Notes: generated by a model not told the origin, from the letters alone. A DNA stretch of 64,000 nucleotides from Zygnema cylindricum (GCA_037447655.1 JBBHKE010002431.1:73704-137703); one strand, 5' to 3'. Positions 1 through 13,041 are shown, counted from the stretch's first letter. Made by a program: numbers and translations.

Positions 1-660
1 ATTTACTTTTATAATTATTATTGTTTTTATTATTATTATTATTCTTATTATTATCGTTGTTATTATTGTGATTATTATGATCTTTGAGATTTTTATCTTC
101 ATAATCATCATTGTCATCATCTTCATCATCGTCATCGTCGTCACAATTGTCACCATCGTCACCATCGTCACCATCGTCACCATCTTCACTATTGTCACTA
201 TCGACCATTGTTACCCTCGTTATCGTTGTTGCCATCTTTACCATCGCTTCCATCGTTACCATTTCAATCTTCCCATCGTTATCGGACATTGCCAACATTG
301 CCATTTTGACCATGGTGGGGCATCGTAGCTATCGTGGCCATCGTGGCCATAGTGGCCATCATAACCATTGTGGTCACCTTCAACATCTTCGTCGTCATCA
401 CCATCGTCATCGTCGTTGTCATTGTCGTCCTCGTTGTCATCGTCGTGCCGTCGTTGTCATTATCGCCATCGTCCTCATCTCCATCGTCCTCCTCGTCGTT
501 GTCATTGTCGTCATTGTCCTCGTGGTTCTCATCGCCGTTGTTTTCATCGTCGTCATTATTATCATCATTATCATTATTGTTAAGATTATTATCATTATTA
601 ATATTACATTTACGGTTATAATTATTATTTATGATTCTAAATCGACATTTGGAAAATAGG
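1..660. repeat. imperfect trinucleotide-rich tract
   Basis: The whole stretch is built from degenerate ATT, ATC, GTC and CAT triplets, first AT-rich (1-110), then mixed CAT/CGT (110-540), then AT-rich again. Because the period is three, several frames stay open and give Ser-, Ile- and Val-rich pseudo-proteins; these lack domain signal and are not called as genes. It probably lies in an intron or beyond the last LRR exon of the minus-strand LRR gene. Confidence 0.9.
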
Positions 661-1501
661 AAAACCGAAATATTTTCAAAATTGGACTACATTTCTAAAT
701 TGAAAACATAGCAAAGTAACAGCAACAATAATACAAATATCGGCGTACCCTTCCCCTCTCCTCTCTCCCTCCTTTCCCCGCTCAATTTTTTTATTCATTC
801 ACTCTATTTTTCCAATTTGCATTATTGATTGCTTATATTTGATATCAAAATGAATTGAAAAAATCCTTTACCACTACTCAATATAATAAAAATTAAAAAT
901 CTATAACAGAAAAAATACAAAACAAAATGTTGGTCTTAAAATTGTGTAAATTTATAAAACAAATTTTACATGTTGGTATGCATATGCAAATGACTGACAA
1001 ACAGGAATATATATTTACATCCTTTCGATTACCTTTCCTTTTCCCTTCCTCCCTAGCTTTATATAGATTACTTCATTGCATGTAAAAACAAAAAAAAAAA
1101 CCCACTAGAAAAAAGGAAAAAGGTACACAATTGTTGAATGCAATATAAACACACCACAATGATTTTGTTTACAATTCGCTCCCTTTGCCCATCCTTTTCT
1201 TCGGTTAGGTGACTTAACAGTGAATTCTTGGATAATTCATCTTGTTTTTTTTCAAATTGATTATGATCCTTATAAGACATCCAGTAAATGATAACACTTA
1301 GAAATTTCGAAAAATGTGCTTACATTTTTAAAGTGAAACATTGACTACTGAAAAAAAATCTGAAATTATTGGTCAATTTACAAATCGAAAAGAACTGACA
1401 TTTTTACAATTTTGAATGCACGTTAAATATCTGTTATAACAAACCATATCCATTTAGCGTTTAATTTTTTTGTGTGACATAACCAATATCATTTGCCTTA
1501 C

Positions 1502-1573
1502 AAAGAAAAGACGGATGTTAGTTGACCGATAGATGATGGAAGGCTTCCACTCAACTGATTTGAATAGAGATAT
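1502..1573 (-). CDS. 72-bp LRR exon (fourth of the array)
   Basis: On the minus strand the exon follows a CACAG acceptor and ends TT before a GTAAGG donor: 1 + 23 codons + 2 = 72 bases. It reads YLYSNQLSGSLPSSIGQLTS and ends in SL, a plant-type LRR (NxLxGxxPxxIGxL). It is the most distal LRR exon visible; the gene must continue past the left edge, because a phase-2 donor follows and no stop is seen. Confidence 0.9.
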
Positions 1574-2376
1574 CTGTGACACCGAATATTCGCAAATAAC
1601 AATCGTAAATATAAACAAATAAAAAATGAAAAGCCTCAAATATGAAAGGAGAAAGAACAACATCAATATGCCATTTTTCCACGCACCATCGCGTTTTTTC
1701 ACATGCAGCCATCCTCAGGCCTCCCCCCTCCCCCCACTTTCTTACAATCCTTCACTACAAAAAGAATAAATTTGAAATATCAATGTAAAACACTTTAGAA
1801 AAATAAATGTTTTTTTCTTTTTTTTGCATTAAAAATCAAGAGTCATTTCAAAGATCAAATAATTATATTTAAAAACAATTAAAATTAATTACTGATATTA
1901 AATGTTTTTGTTTTTTAATTGGTTGTTATTTTTAGTTTTTATTCAATATCCCTATTAAACATTAAATTTTTTTTATGGTGATATTGTTTTATCATGATTA
2001 GCTGTTACTATTACTATACGTTTTTGTAGTTATACGTTTTTGTAATTATTCACTATCTCAATCATTATTATAAAATATTTGTATAATTTTTCTTATTTAT
2101 TATGATCATTATTTTTCATCCATTTGAAACATCTAGCAAACAATGATAACTAAACATTGCAAAAATAAACGCTGCGATTAAAAAAAAACTAAATTACAAA
2201 AAAACAAGAAAACCAGCAAATAAAATAAAAAAGCCATCCATCATTGTACCAACTTTCAGGAAATAAAGAACTATCAACTTTACAATCTTCAATGCAGTAA
2301 ATTAGTTTTTGCATCATGTTATAACCATTTAGATTTCACTTTCATGTGTAACAGAACCATAGTGTCAATGTATTAC

Positions 2377-2448
2377 AAGGTTTGGACGGATGTGAGTTGA
2401 CCAATGGAAGGTGGAATGCTTCCTCTCAATTGGTTGTTATTCAGATAT
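2377..2448 (-). CDS. 72-bp LRR exon (third of the array)
   Basis: Acceptor TTACAG, donor GTAATA, exactly 72 bases in the same phase as the other LRR exons. The translation YLNNNQLRGSIPPSIGQLTS, ending in TL, matches the plant LRR consensus fully. Confidence 0.92.
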
Positions 2449-3692
2449 CTGTAAAACCGACCATCCCCAAAATTAATTACATTAAAGAGAAAAAAAGAAA
2501 AATCAACTATAGGGAAATAGACAGTTTCAAAATACACTCTTTCCAAACACACTTGTATGCTTTCGCACAGCCACACTGCCCCTTCCTCCCGTGCCGCCCA
2601 CCTGCTGTGTTGCAATAATTCACTTGATTTTTCCAACTTAACATGTTAAAAAAAAAAAAAAAATCGATGAAACCAATTTTCAGCTAAACAAACATAAAAA
2701 AATATGACAAAAAGTCGTTATAAATCATGTAAAATTTCAACTCTAAAGGTTAAATTTCCTTTAATATCCCCCGTACATAAACATTTGCATATGAATAGCA
2801 TATATTACCATAGCCATATATGTCCTGAGTTTAAACCCTTCCCGTTTGTTTCCCTTCCTTGGCTCACATATGTTATTCCATTTCACAAGATTAAAACAGA
2901 AAAACACAACATTAAAAAATGAAAAAACCAACAAAAACAACTTTGCTAAATTAAATGCTAAATTAATTTATCATTTTTTTGATAAAACCAGCACACAGAA
3001 ACAAATCTTAAACAATAGTATAGGTAATCAAAAGGTTTTATGAATTCACAACCTTGTCAACCTTAAGCTTTACAACCATATTACAGAAAAACATAAAACA
3101 AGTAAACAATTTTCTGTAACAAAAGGAAAATGCTTTGACGTACATAATCAAGAGGATTTTTTTTATTTATGTACCTTTTACTTCATTAAAAAGGACCTTT
3201 TAATTAAATTTTAATTGATTAAAATGAATTGTTTCTGTAAAAGAAGATTATTTTAGAGGTAGTTTTTTAGTCAGTACTTATTATTTAATATCATGGTTTC
3301 TAATTTACAAATATTTGATTATTTGATTCAATTTATAATATTTTGATTATAGATAAATCTTATCGTCATCTAGTATTAATTACCATCATAATAAATTGAT
3401 GTTGTTATTGGTTAGTTTTGCCATTTTTAAGTATTATTATTACATTTCATATTTTTACAATTTTGTTATTTTAGTATTATTATTGTTTTAATTATTACTA
3501 TTATTATTATTTATGTTTCTAATAAGGCATCCACTTAACTATAACACCTGAACATTTAAAATATGAGCTTGAGTTTTAAAATGGAAGGCTGTTTAACGTG
3601 AAAAAATATAAATATTAAAAATAAAAAATAGACAATTTCCCTTTAGAATTCACTTTTGATGTAAAGCCTAACGATAGTGCCGTGTGTCTTAC

Positions 3693-3764
3693 AATTGTTC
3701 GAGGGGTTTCATCTGACCGATGGATGATGGAATGATTCCACTCAACCGGTTGCCATAAAGAAAT
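3693..3764 (-). CDS. 72-bp LRR exon (second of the array)
   Basis: Acceptor TCAAAG, donor GTAAGA, 72 bases, same phase. It reads FLYGNRLSGIIPSSIGQMKP and ends in QL. All structural leucine or isoleucine positions are kept, so the exon looks functional. Confidence 0.9.
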
Positions 3765-4691
3765 CTTTGAAAACGGCCACCCACGCAATCAATCATACAC
3801 AAACAAAAAACAAATCAAATGGTTGGCTTAGAAATATTTCTGACATCGAGCATTTACAAAAAAATTGTCAAGCAAATGAAAGAACTTAAATATTTAATGA
3901 ATCCCGAGAGATATCAACACAAAATATTTTCACACATAACGGAATATGATCGCTGACGGAGCATACCCTTCCTCCACTTCCCCTTCCCCCACTCCCTCAC
4001 CCTCGCGCTCCAAACACAAGTTACATAAAAAAAACAAACAATAATAAATCATACATGGATGAGAAAAAAAAAAGTTATGAATCTTGTCAAACTTCAAATC
4101 GGAAGACACATGGTTTTATGATACCACCTTCAAACACATGCACATTAATAAATATTATCTACAAGTGAATATATACATCCTATACCTCGTCTCCCCTCCC
4201 AATTGTTCTCACTCCGTTCCATATATATTATTCTAGTTCAAATGATTAAGACCAAAAAATATAGCAACGCCAACAGAAAAACCCCGTTAAAACATAGAAT
4301 GAAAAATACACATTTGTTTAATGCAAATTTTTCAATCCACATCTGCTTTAATCATGATCCCCTTACACTCTCCCCTCCCCAGGACCAACCCGTCCCCCAC
4401 CCCTTCTTTTACCATGAATTAAATTAAATATTCACGACTAGCTTTTCTTACATGTGAACACAAAAAAATAAGAAAGTTGTCCTTTACAAGAGGAGAATGC
4501 TTCCAAAAAACAAATCTTGAATATCAACACACAAAATCAAGAGAGAATCTCACGTAATTGGGTAGAATTTCAAATAATGAATAACTGTGCTTTTGACAAT
4601 CTTTGATGAAGTTAATTGTTTCTTGCATCAAACCATTTCATTTAGAGGTGCTTTTTTATGCTTAACACAAATATAGTTATATGTGTCTTAC

Positions 4692-4763
4692 AATTCTCGC
4701 ATGTATTTCAAATGGCCGATGGACGATGGAATGCTTCCACTCAGCTGGTTGTTACCGAGATGT
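4692..4763 (-). CDS. 72-bp LRR exon (first of the array)
   Basis: Acceptor GTCACAG, donor GTAAGA, 72 bases, same phase. It reads HLGNNQLSGSIPSSIGHLKY and ends in EL. If the 26-kb exons belong to the same gene, the intron upstream of this exon is about 21.3 kb long and holds all the transposons between 5.7 and 25.9 kb. Confidence 0.9.
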
Positions 4764-5100
4764 CTGTGACACAAAGCATCCGCAGAAGCAGGAAAATGAA
4801 AAATTCCAACATTTAGAGGAAAATAAAGGATATCAAAACACAATATTTTGAAAAAATCTATTTTTTTTCATACTCGTTTTCAAAAATGAAGCGTCATTAA
4901 ATCAAATCATGTACAAATACTAATGATACATGCGGTCTAATTATCAACTCATACATGCATGTGTTTCTATAATAATTAAATACATCTCTTCCCCTTCCCT
5001 CCTTTTGCCTCCTGTTGCTTCATATAAATTATTTTCAATGAAATGATTCAAAATATCAATAATATTAATAATATTAATTTACAAAACCAGTTTACAAAAT

Positions 5101-5685
5101 AAAATTTCAGCTGAGATTTTGAGGAATGTTTTCACACCCCGTGGATTTCATCAAGAAATTTCCCCTGCTCCCCCTCTCCCCCTCTCCCCCTCTATTTTGC
5201 ACGCCCCCTAGAATTGTTTTTTTGCACAATCTCAGCCTTGTTAGGGCTACAACAACTGCTCCTCTTTCTCCCTCCAGCTGTGTAATACTTACATTTTTTT
5301 CTGCATCTGTGCAGTACCGACGCTAACTTTATGGTTATGGTTTCAAAATAGGCAGATGCCTTTGTGTAGGGAGCTGATTTTTTGTAACTTTTATTCCTTT
5401 GCGGGCGTGGAGCATTATCACCAAGGACTTGTGACTTATCTAACAACGCGATTCATTTATTCATGTTTATGAAAGCTATAAGATGCATGCCCAAGGAACG
5501 ATTTTTGGCACCGAAATTGGTCATTCTTAATGTTGATAGCCTCTCAAGCCAATTTCACAATTCCCCATTGGCATCCCCTCGACATGAACCAAGCAAATTT
5601 GTGGTTGGATAGTTTTCGTAGATTGTGAATAACTATTAACTGGAGCTTTTTTTCAACGGTTTTAGGGGATAGAAGATGAACGGAC
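5101..5685. other. no gene recognised
   Basis: Spacer between the LRR array and the old Copia LTR. It holds a short CT-rich run at 5160-5205. I see no LRR exon or other coding signal here. Confidence 0.6.
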
Positions 5686-6191
5686 TGATAGTATCATTTT
5701 TTAGCTCACTGTTCACCACAGTAAAGACAAAGCGGAAGCACTCAAATTAAGCAAAATTACAACACATTGACTTGACATTAGAAGACATTTCTTGAAAAAT
5801 CAAATCACTCAAAAAAAATAAACGAAATTACGATGTCATGCCTCCTCTCTTCTTCACTCTCCTTAATAGCGTTACTACCTCCTGTCATGTCCTCCCAGTG
5901 ACCAAAAATGGCGCGACACGTGTGAGCATGCGCCACCCGGAAGCCTCTAAAATCCTACTAGTTGTCGTGCTAATACACTAAAACCATCTACATTTAAACT
6001 AAGGACCGAAATTGCCAAACGACAACCTAAACAGAAAGTGACGTTTTTAGACGCGAGACAAAACAACACAGTTGTGGCGTCTCGAAATCGTACCAGAAAG
6101 TACGGACGAAACCAAATGGACGTGAGGTAAATCGAACGCCGGGTAAAGCAGTCTATTCTGCAGCCGGCGATTCGAGTAATGCTCTCCAACA
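5686..6191 (-). repeat. 3' LTR of Copia element 2
   Basis: It starts TGTTGGAGAGC on the minus strand at 6191, directly after a purine tract, and ends near TATCA at 5686. It aligns by eye with 12000-12560 through blocks such as GTTCACCAxAGT, a CCTCTCCTCxCTTCT-like stretch, AACGACAACCT and AAAGTACGGACGAAA. Confidence 0.8.
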
Positions 6192-6206
6192 TTCCCCCTC
6201 CATTGG
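6192..6206 (-). other. polypurine tract of Copia element 2
   Basis: On the minus strand CCAATGGAGGGGGAA lies immediately before the TGTTGG start of the LTR, which is where the plus-strand primer of LTR retroelements belongs. Confidence 0.75.
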
Positions 6207-6235
6207 GAGAATCGCCATCACTTAGAATAACCTTA

Positions 6236-6452
6236 CACCGTGTATCACTATTAGGGTTAACAATTTTTTTGACACTTAAAACATCTTTTCTCCGTACACA
6301 CTTGTCCTATTTTCACATGGAGTCCGCCAATCGGAAGGTGAGAATCTTGGCTTTCAATCGCAACCGTCAGATCTAAAAACCGACGTGCGTGTACAGAGAA
6401 AATATGTTTAAAGAAACGAAAAATACATTAACACTAATAACGATTCACAGTG
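6236..6452. mobile_element. 217-bp MITE of the CACCGTG family
   Basis: Terminal inverted repeats of about 25 bp (CACCGTGTATCACTATTAG and, inverted, CACTGTGAATCGTTATTAG) bound it. TA precedes the left end; AA follows the right end, probably a decayed TA. It is inserted just inside the 3' LTR of Copia element 2. The same element occurs inverted at 27442, where it runs into the N gap. Confidence 0.85.
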
Positions 6453-6993
6453 AAGTTTGGGCAGCCCTCTTAAAAGCACATACTAAATCACTACCTAAGT
6501 CAACATATCGGCAACTTCCTCCAACGTCCACACGTTTCAACCTAGAACTCTTTTGTCGCCATTAAATATCGCACAACATGTGTTTAGTGTGTTTTTGAGA
6601 AACGGGATTTTTCACAAAACTCATGCTATCCATTAAAAAAAAATTAAACAACCATTAGGATTCCAAGTTAACTTAACATCTCATTTATCCATACAAACGC
6701 TTTTGATGCGTGACAGGTGGCTATATATATTCCGCCTCGGTCTAACTTAAGGCCACGGTTCATTGGAGACGAGAACTCCACGAATTTGCCTCACCGCCAA
6801 ACACAAACACATATTCACAGACTTGGATTTTTCAGAATAGAAATCCTCGCCTCAGTCCGCATCGCTTTATCCGATGCACTCTAGCAATTCTTTTTCTGAT
6901 TTTGAAAACTAGGTCGATTTCAACTGTATCTGCCAAGTAGCGGAATATGTGCTTCACGGTCTCCTAAAATGATTTTTTGGGGGCTTGACATTA

Positions 6994-9900
6994 TCAACTT
7001 ACAACAGACATGGCCGCCGATATATCGGGCCGTGTACCAACAGTTAAGTTTATTAAAATCCCTAATGCTTCGCGATACGTTACGTTAACCGTAGGTTCTC
7101 CTTGCAACCTTCCTAATTGAAATTTTGCGCCCATAGGAGTCGAAACTGGTTTAGTGTCAACCATAGGAAATTGCGTTAAGACCTCTTTCACAATTGAGAT
7201 TGACTTAATTTTATGCCTTTGTTTACATGTCGGATCACTTCGATGCCTAAAATGTATTGTACGTCGCCAAGATAATCACTTTGAAATGAAAATGCATGTA
7301 TGCCTTTAATTCGCAGATTCGTACAATATTTTATGACATCATAAAAAAACGATCGACATACATTCAGAATATTATTTGATTAAGGTTCTCTTTTTTTACG
7401 TACTATCCTCTGGGGTCCAAGGCCTCCGAATTGTACTCGAAATTCATACTCAATTAAAACGTTATTTAAGCGCAAATTCTAAGTGTGTGGCACTTGCTTC
7501 AAGACGTAGGAGGGATTTTCGCAAGCACCATAGCATACCTTCCCGTGACGTCACATCCTCAATAACTTCATCTAAACCTCTTCTTCTAAGTCACTATTAA
7601 AAATCGTCCTTTAAACATTCATTTGATGGATTGCTTCTTCCCCCAACGACAATTGCCACAATCATCCGTAAAAAATCAAAATTGATGAGTGGAGCGTAAG
7701 TCTTCCTATTTTCAACCCCCTCTTTCATGTTGGAATCCTTTGCAAACCAATCTCGCCTTGAATTTCACTATCTCTCCCGAGCACGAGTTTTTTTTTTGAA
7801 AACACATTTGACATGAATCGCTTTCTTCCCCTCCGATAATTTCAAGGTCTTAAAATGCCAGATTTTCCACAATTGATTTGTACTCCTCTTATGTTGGCTT
7901 CTATTGATATACCCAATCTTACGAACTTCTAGCTTCACTATATGATTGAGGATTGCAGGCCAAATTCCCCACATTAATTGTTGCAAGAGGAATTATGTCT
8001 CCTTAGCATCAGAGACGAAATAACGAGGATTTGAAATGTCACCACCAATTTTATCATAAGAAAGGCCATTTGGTTTTTGTCTACTATTTTCTCGAGTAGT
8101 CCTTCGAATGAACGCAAAATGCTCTATATTTTGTTCCTCGTCCACATTTGGCAAATGAGATTTTGATAAAAATTGCGAGTGTTCGAAGAAATTTGAGAAT
8201 TTTCGCTCAAATGACGTCGGACATCGATGTCAATGTCCAATTTCTTCAAATCCGAAAGTTACTTTCAGCTCAATTTCTTGACATTAACATTGAATTTCGA
8301 CTCTTCCCTCAAATTTGAATCTTCAATGTCGAAGAAAGTGGCCAATTCCTCATAAAAACCAGGATTTTCCCTTAATTTGGCAGAATACGCAATTACAGAT
8401 TTTAAATCCTTGTAAAAATTGATATTGCGTATTTTTCTACAATGCGACGGACCAGATCAAACACTTGAGATAACCTTTCTTTCAAAATTTAGCCCATAAA
8501 AATTCTTAGCTGACTCTTTACCGAATATTTCCCTTTCAAAAACTTGATCCACATAAGCTTTAGCTTTACATCCCAAAATTCTAAGGTGATTGAGTGTCAG
8601 CTTCCACCCATAAAATAATTCATAGGGCGTTTTGTCACTGGAGACACAGGTAAGCCTTAGATTACAAAGGTGGTGAGAATTCCATCCCCCAACAATCAAA
8701 TACCATTGCCTGGGGAATGTACCATCGCTTACCATCTCTTTCAAAGCTCTATTTTTCCTGTCGGAAATTTCATTAGATTTTGGAGAGTACTGCGTTGTGA
8801 ATTGTTACCTTATCCCTATCTCTTAACAATATTCCTCAAATGCCACAACTTCACCTCCATTGCCCGAACGAATGGCCTTCCATTTCCAATCACATTGGCT
8901 TTCGCATGCCACTCTTTAAAGGCCTCGAGAGCATCCTATTTCTTCTTTAACAAACAAACCCACGAAAATCTCAAAAAGTAGTCACAATTACCATAATATG
9001 ACAATTTCCCTTTATAGTCTCCAACGTAATATGACCACATAAATGGACATGGACGAGCTCTAGCGGAAATTTTGCGCGAAATTTCACATCATTCAACGGA
9101 TGCGATTTCCGAATTTGTCGACTTTAGCTACATCTACCACATCCTTTGACCTTTTTAATAGAAACGAGATCTAATCCCCTTACACAAGCCTTTTTGATCG
9201 AACTCCGTAAAATTCCCTCGAATGTGTGGCACATCCGACGAGGCCATAAAGTCAAATACCCTTTCATTTCCAAAATTTTATGGAAAATACCTAAGGCTGG
9301 AGCATTTTTCGCCGGCTGCCTCTATACTAGTCGGTGAAACATTGAATCGGTGAGTTCCTCTTTGTCAATTACCATCCGCGCGATATATGTCATTTGAAGT
9401 ATTGCCCCAAACGCATATGTTTCCACCGGCGAGTTGAATTTGAGGAATACTCAAAAAACATACTGAATCATTCAATATATAAAAGAAGTTAAATAATCAC
9501 GCTTGCAATATCAAAAGGATTCCGATGGCGTCATATGCAAGTCAAGTCGTACAATACCAATCGTACCAACGGAAATCACTTGTCCACTTGTGAAAGTGAT
9601 TCATTTTGGCGTAATTAAGGATCTTGTTTCATCGAAAAGCAACATGCCCCTACATAAGTGGTAAGACAATCCCGTGTCAATAATCCACTCCTTTTTGCGT
9701 GCATCAACCCCCCTAATTAGTAGATCTAACCTGAGGAAAGTTTGCACGCCTTTGCCACCTTCGACATTTCAATTTTATGGCCGCCATGGAGGCCACCTTC
9801 ACCACCACCACGGTCGCCGCCACGGTTGTCGCAATTGCCACGACCACGACCACGTCAACAGCCTCCACCGACCGATTAAGTGTGATCCCACTTCCCACGA

Positions 9901-10548
9901 TTAAATCATGGCTTGGCTTTATCCGAAGAAGCGGCCAAGATAGTCGAGACGATTGTAGGGGAAGCAAGGGAAGCTGGGGACTTTGTTGAGATCCGGCTGG
10001 TCGGGCTGGACCTTAGGGGCTCCCTTTTTTTCTTCTCTTTTCTTCATCGCCCTCGATCCTCCTCCTCTTCCCCCTCTTCCGTGAAGGTATTTCAAATCCA
10101 CGGATTAGGGAGTGACCACGCTTAAGACTCCCAAGCTCAAGGAGCCTTTCAAAGAGCTCGCCCAATTCCCTTTGTTTGTCTTGAGATACTTTACAACAAC
10201 TCCGTAAGCAAGAATTTCCCTCACTAAGTGAATCTCTTGAAGATGCACAAATTTCTCTAGCAATGCATTGAGAAAATAAGTCACGTTATCCTCCTCGGTG
10301 ATCACCCTTATATTATTAAGGTTGTTTCACAATGATATTATACCGCTTCACTCCTTCAGCAATTGATTCATTCTGTTTAATCCGAAATTGTATGAAATCC
10401 GAGACCTTGTTTTGAACTCCTCTGCCGAATTGATTTTCCAAAGCCTTCCAATAAAATTGTACGGTGCTATGTGTGAGGAAGCGATCATGCAACAACAGAG
10501 CACGATTGCATCAAGCCGGTGAAGGCCGGCAAATTTTTCCTCTTCCAC
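6994..10548 (-). pseudogene. Copia element 2 gag-pol remnants
   Basis: Fragments in gag-pol order. 10548-10105 resembles Copia gag (LHRLDAIVLC, then FIGRLWKINSAEEFKTRSR). Near 9651-9691 WIIDTGLSYHLC is a retropepsin-like D-T-G motif. 9337-9146 contains LWPRRMCHIR, like the pre-integrase motif. 8744-8457 contains TPYELFYGWKLTLNHLRILG, the C-terminal end of the integrase core. 7191-6994 contains STPMGAKF and YREALGILINLTVGTRPDI, the end of the RT domain. Frames change between fragments and stops interrupt them, so no polyprotein can be made. Confidence 0.85.
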
Positions 10549-11984
10549 AAACTCCTAACATTTCGGTCACCAATTGTCATCCGTTCATCTCCATTCACCA
10601 CCTTCAAAACGCCGCTCAATGTCAATTGTGCTTGAATACATTCCTTCCGAGTGGGATGATTTCATTCGTTGAAAACAACCAACTATCCAGGCATTTGAAA
10701 CATCTCATATAATCTTTCATCGAAATTTGAATCATCATCAATTTCTTATATTTCCCTTTCTAAAACTCTCCTTTCATGCCACCTCATCTTCAACATCGAA
10801 ATCACCTCCATCATGATCTGAATCCCGTTCACCAGGGGCTTGTTGATCAACTTTCTTGTTAACAATCGAAAGATTTTCCTTTATATGGTGTAAGAGCCAC
10901 ATGATGTATGCTCGAAGTCGATCCTTAGACATGGAGCCGCCATCACCTCTATTTTGGCTAAAAGGATCTAGCTTCGTATACTTCCCCCTCTAAAGCCAAA
11001 ATCCTTCTCACTATTCTCTTCGGCATACGGTTGCCTTCGGAATGCTTCGGGGTTGGAGCAGCCAAAGGGGGAAGAGGTATTGAAAAGATAACTTTCATCT
11101 ATATGAGAGAGGAGAACTTAGGACTTACAAAATATTTCAAACAAGATTACTTAATTATTAACATGTATTAGAGTAACACTAAGTATTTAAAAGTACACAT
11201 TTATTGTACACATTAATACTCTAATAGCGAAACAATTTGGTATTCAACAATTACTGTTGAGCGACATTCGGCAAACGATCTGGGAAACAAAATAAGGTTG
11301 AGCGGATAAGGTCGAGTGGTAACAGTGAAACCGGGATTATGGGGAATCAAATAGGTCATAGGATCCGCAAGATGGATTTGAATCGAACGAACGACCATAT
11401 TGTTGACTATTTGGAGGACCACTACCATGTTACCGGACGCACTTAATGACTCTGATATTTTTATCAACCGTAGAACATTAAGTCGGTGTGTCACATTGGA
11501 ATAGTTTCATTTGTCACAGCTGCATTATTTTATATTGTGCATAGTTAGATTCTTTAATATGGGTGCAAATTTGTTTTCCATATAGCTGATGTGGTTGGTA
11601 AGTTGACCAGTAAATAGTGTTCTGAGTATAAAATAGACGTCTAGGATTTCGGACAATCATCAGCTTTTGTACATATCTCACTTTTAGTAAGGAAAACCAG
11701 TTCTTTTTGTGCCATAACTTTTGCTCTAAGTGTCTGATTGAAATGAAAATTTGCGAGAGGAAAGAGCTTGATTATTATTAGTTCTCACAAAGTTATAGAC
11801 TGTGATTCAGACTTGGGAGAAATTATCAGTAGGCAGAAAGTGTCTGTCTGGTGCTATAATACAATGTAGCTTTGCTATACCCTATTGAGATGGAAGATTC
11901 TGAATTGCAGAAGGAAGGCCTCTTTTTTTTTCCTCCAATGGCCGTCACACTCGCCACGGCTACCTCTACTTTGGAGCTCCCTAT

Positions 11985-11998
11985 CTGCTCCGATACCA
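11985..11998 (-). other. primer binding site of Copia element 2 (tRNA-Met type)
   Basis: On the minus strand TGGTATCGGAGCAG follows the 5' LTR by about two bases. It differs by one base from the TGGTATCAGAGC site that most plant Copia elements use to pair with the 3' end of initiator tRNA-Met. Confidence 0.8.
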
Positions 11999-11999
11999 A

Positions 12000-12560
12000 A
12001 GGATAGGATCGATTTTCAACTCAATGTTCACCATAGTTGAGACATAAAAGCGAAAGTACTCGAAATAGGAAACGTGACATCACATTAAATTGATATTGGA
12101 AGAAATTTCGGGAAAAAATATATTCATTTAAAAAAAATATCGGAATGATAATACCACCTCTCCTCCCTTCTCCACTCTCCTACTTCCAGCAAAAAATCAT
12201 TCAATGGAGTAACGACCTCCTTCCATGTCCTCTTTGCTAAAGCACTGCCAAAATGTTGCAGCACAAGCTCGAAAGCCTCAAAAAAATTGCCACTTGTCAA
12301 CCTAATTCACAAGAACCCTTTAAATTTAGACTGTCGACCGATATTTCTAAACGACAACCTGAACAAAATGTACTAGATAAACATAAAGTACTATAATCTT
12401 AAGGAAAAACATTTCTAGATGGGAGATGAAAAAAAACAAAGTTGTCGCGTCTCAAAATTGTGCGTGAAAGTACGGACGAAAATAACCAGACCGAAGTGGC
12501 TTCAATCAAACCGCCAAACTTAGACGCGAATCAAACACACAATTTAAATAAACGATTACG
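12000..12560 (-). repeat. 5' LTR of Copia element 2
   Basis: Diverged direct copy of 5686-6191. Its outer (right) end is unclear because the TGTTGG terminus is not preserved. Confidence 0.7.
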
Positions 12561-12584
12561 CGGCCGATCGATTGAAAAGGTTCA

Positions 12585-12788
12585 CCACAGTAAATGCATA
12601 ATGTAGGAAGCACTCAAATTAAACAATATTACATCAGATTGGACTAATATTGGAAAACATTTGGTAAAAATAAATTCACATAATAAACAGAAATTACAAT
12701 GGTCACCTCTCCTCACTTCTTTAGTCTCCTATTTCCTCGAAAAATTCATTCAATATTGATTCCACTAGAATACATTGTACCACTACTA
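12585..12788 (-). repeat. left half of a third LTR copy, split by insertion
   Basis: Begins GGTTCACCACAGTAAATG and aligns with the same LTR family. It breaks at the TA before 12789 and resumes at 18821-19020, where GTGTGCCACCCAGAAACCTCC matches the LTR sequence that follows the equivalent break point near 5880 in the 3' LTR. The TA-flanked insertion is therefore bounded on both sides. Confidence 0.75.
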
Positions 12789-13041
12789 CACCGTGAATCG
12801 CTATTAGCGTTATGAAATAATTAGGGTTAGAAAACAATTAGCAATATTAACGCTAATTTGGGATTTTTCAATTTTTATAAATAAAAAATATATACTCTAA
12901 TTTATCAATAACTCTAATTTGGGACTTTCCCTGTAATAATTGTCGGCGATTAAGATTTTTACACTAAAATAGGTACACGTGGCGTCGCGTGATTTTGACA
13001 TCGCATGTGCCAGCAATTTTCACGCAGTCAAATGTTAATGC

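Larger units (their letters stand above)
661..5100 (-). repeat. tandemly duplicated intron segments of the LRR gene
   Basis: Similar intron blocks recur around the four LRR exons. A block with a TATATT stretch, a CCTTCCCTCC-like pyrimidine run and then a TTCATTxAxATGATT-like end is seen near 972-1092, 2776-2900, 4143-4252 and 4952-5060. A second CT-rich block (ACCCTTCCxCT type) is near 745, 3965 and 4365. The copies are diverged. I infer that exon and flanking intron were duplicated together. Apart from the exons, no coding signal is seen here. Confidence 0.6.
5686..12560 (-). mobile_element. decayed Copia LTR retrotransposon (element 2)
   Basis: Diverged direct repeats at about 5686-6191 and about 12000-12560 are the 3' and 5' LTRs of a minus-strand element. 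The order on the minus strand is 5' LTR, primer site (11985-11998), long leader, gag-like frame (10548-10105), protease-like motif (9691-9651), integrase fragments (9337-8457), RT fragment (7191-6994), a small TIR insertion (6236-6452), polypurine tract and 3' LTR. That order identifies Ty1/Copia. Stops and frame changes break every domain, and LTR divergence is high, so it is an old dead copy. Confidence 0.85.

Noticed and set aside
68-659. Overlapping Ser-, Ile- and Val-rich open frames
   Set aside because: They are frame-independent products of the trinucleotide repeat, present in several frames at once.
1068-1280. A fifth LRR exon near 1200-1280
   Set aside because: A NQF...L pattern can be read, but there is no 72-bp acceptor-donor frame and the IP/IG positions are absent.
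5265-5345. Extra short LRR-gene exon on the minus strand (CACAG...GTAAGT)
   Set aside because: It would be only 14 bases and encode no LRR sequence.
9674-9967. His/Gly- and Val-rich frames on both strands near 9.8 kb
   Set aside because: They lie between gag and protease of the decayed Copia element 2 and are shadows of its glycine-rich linker region.
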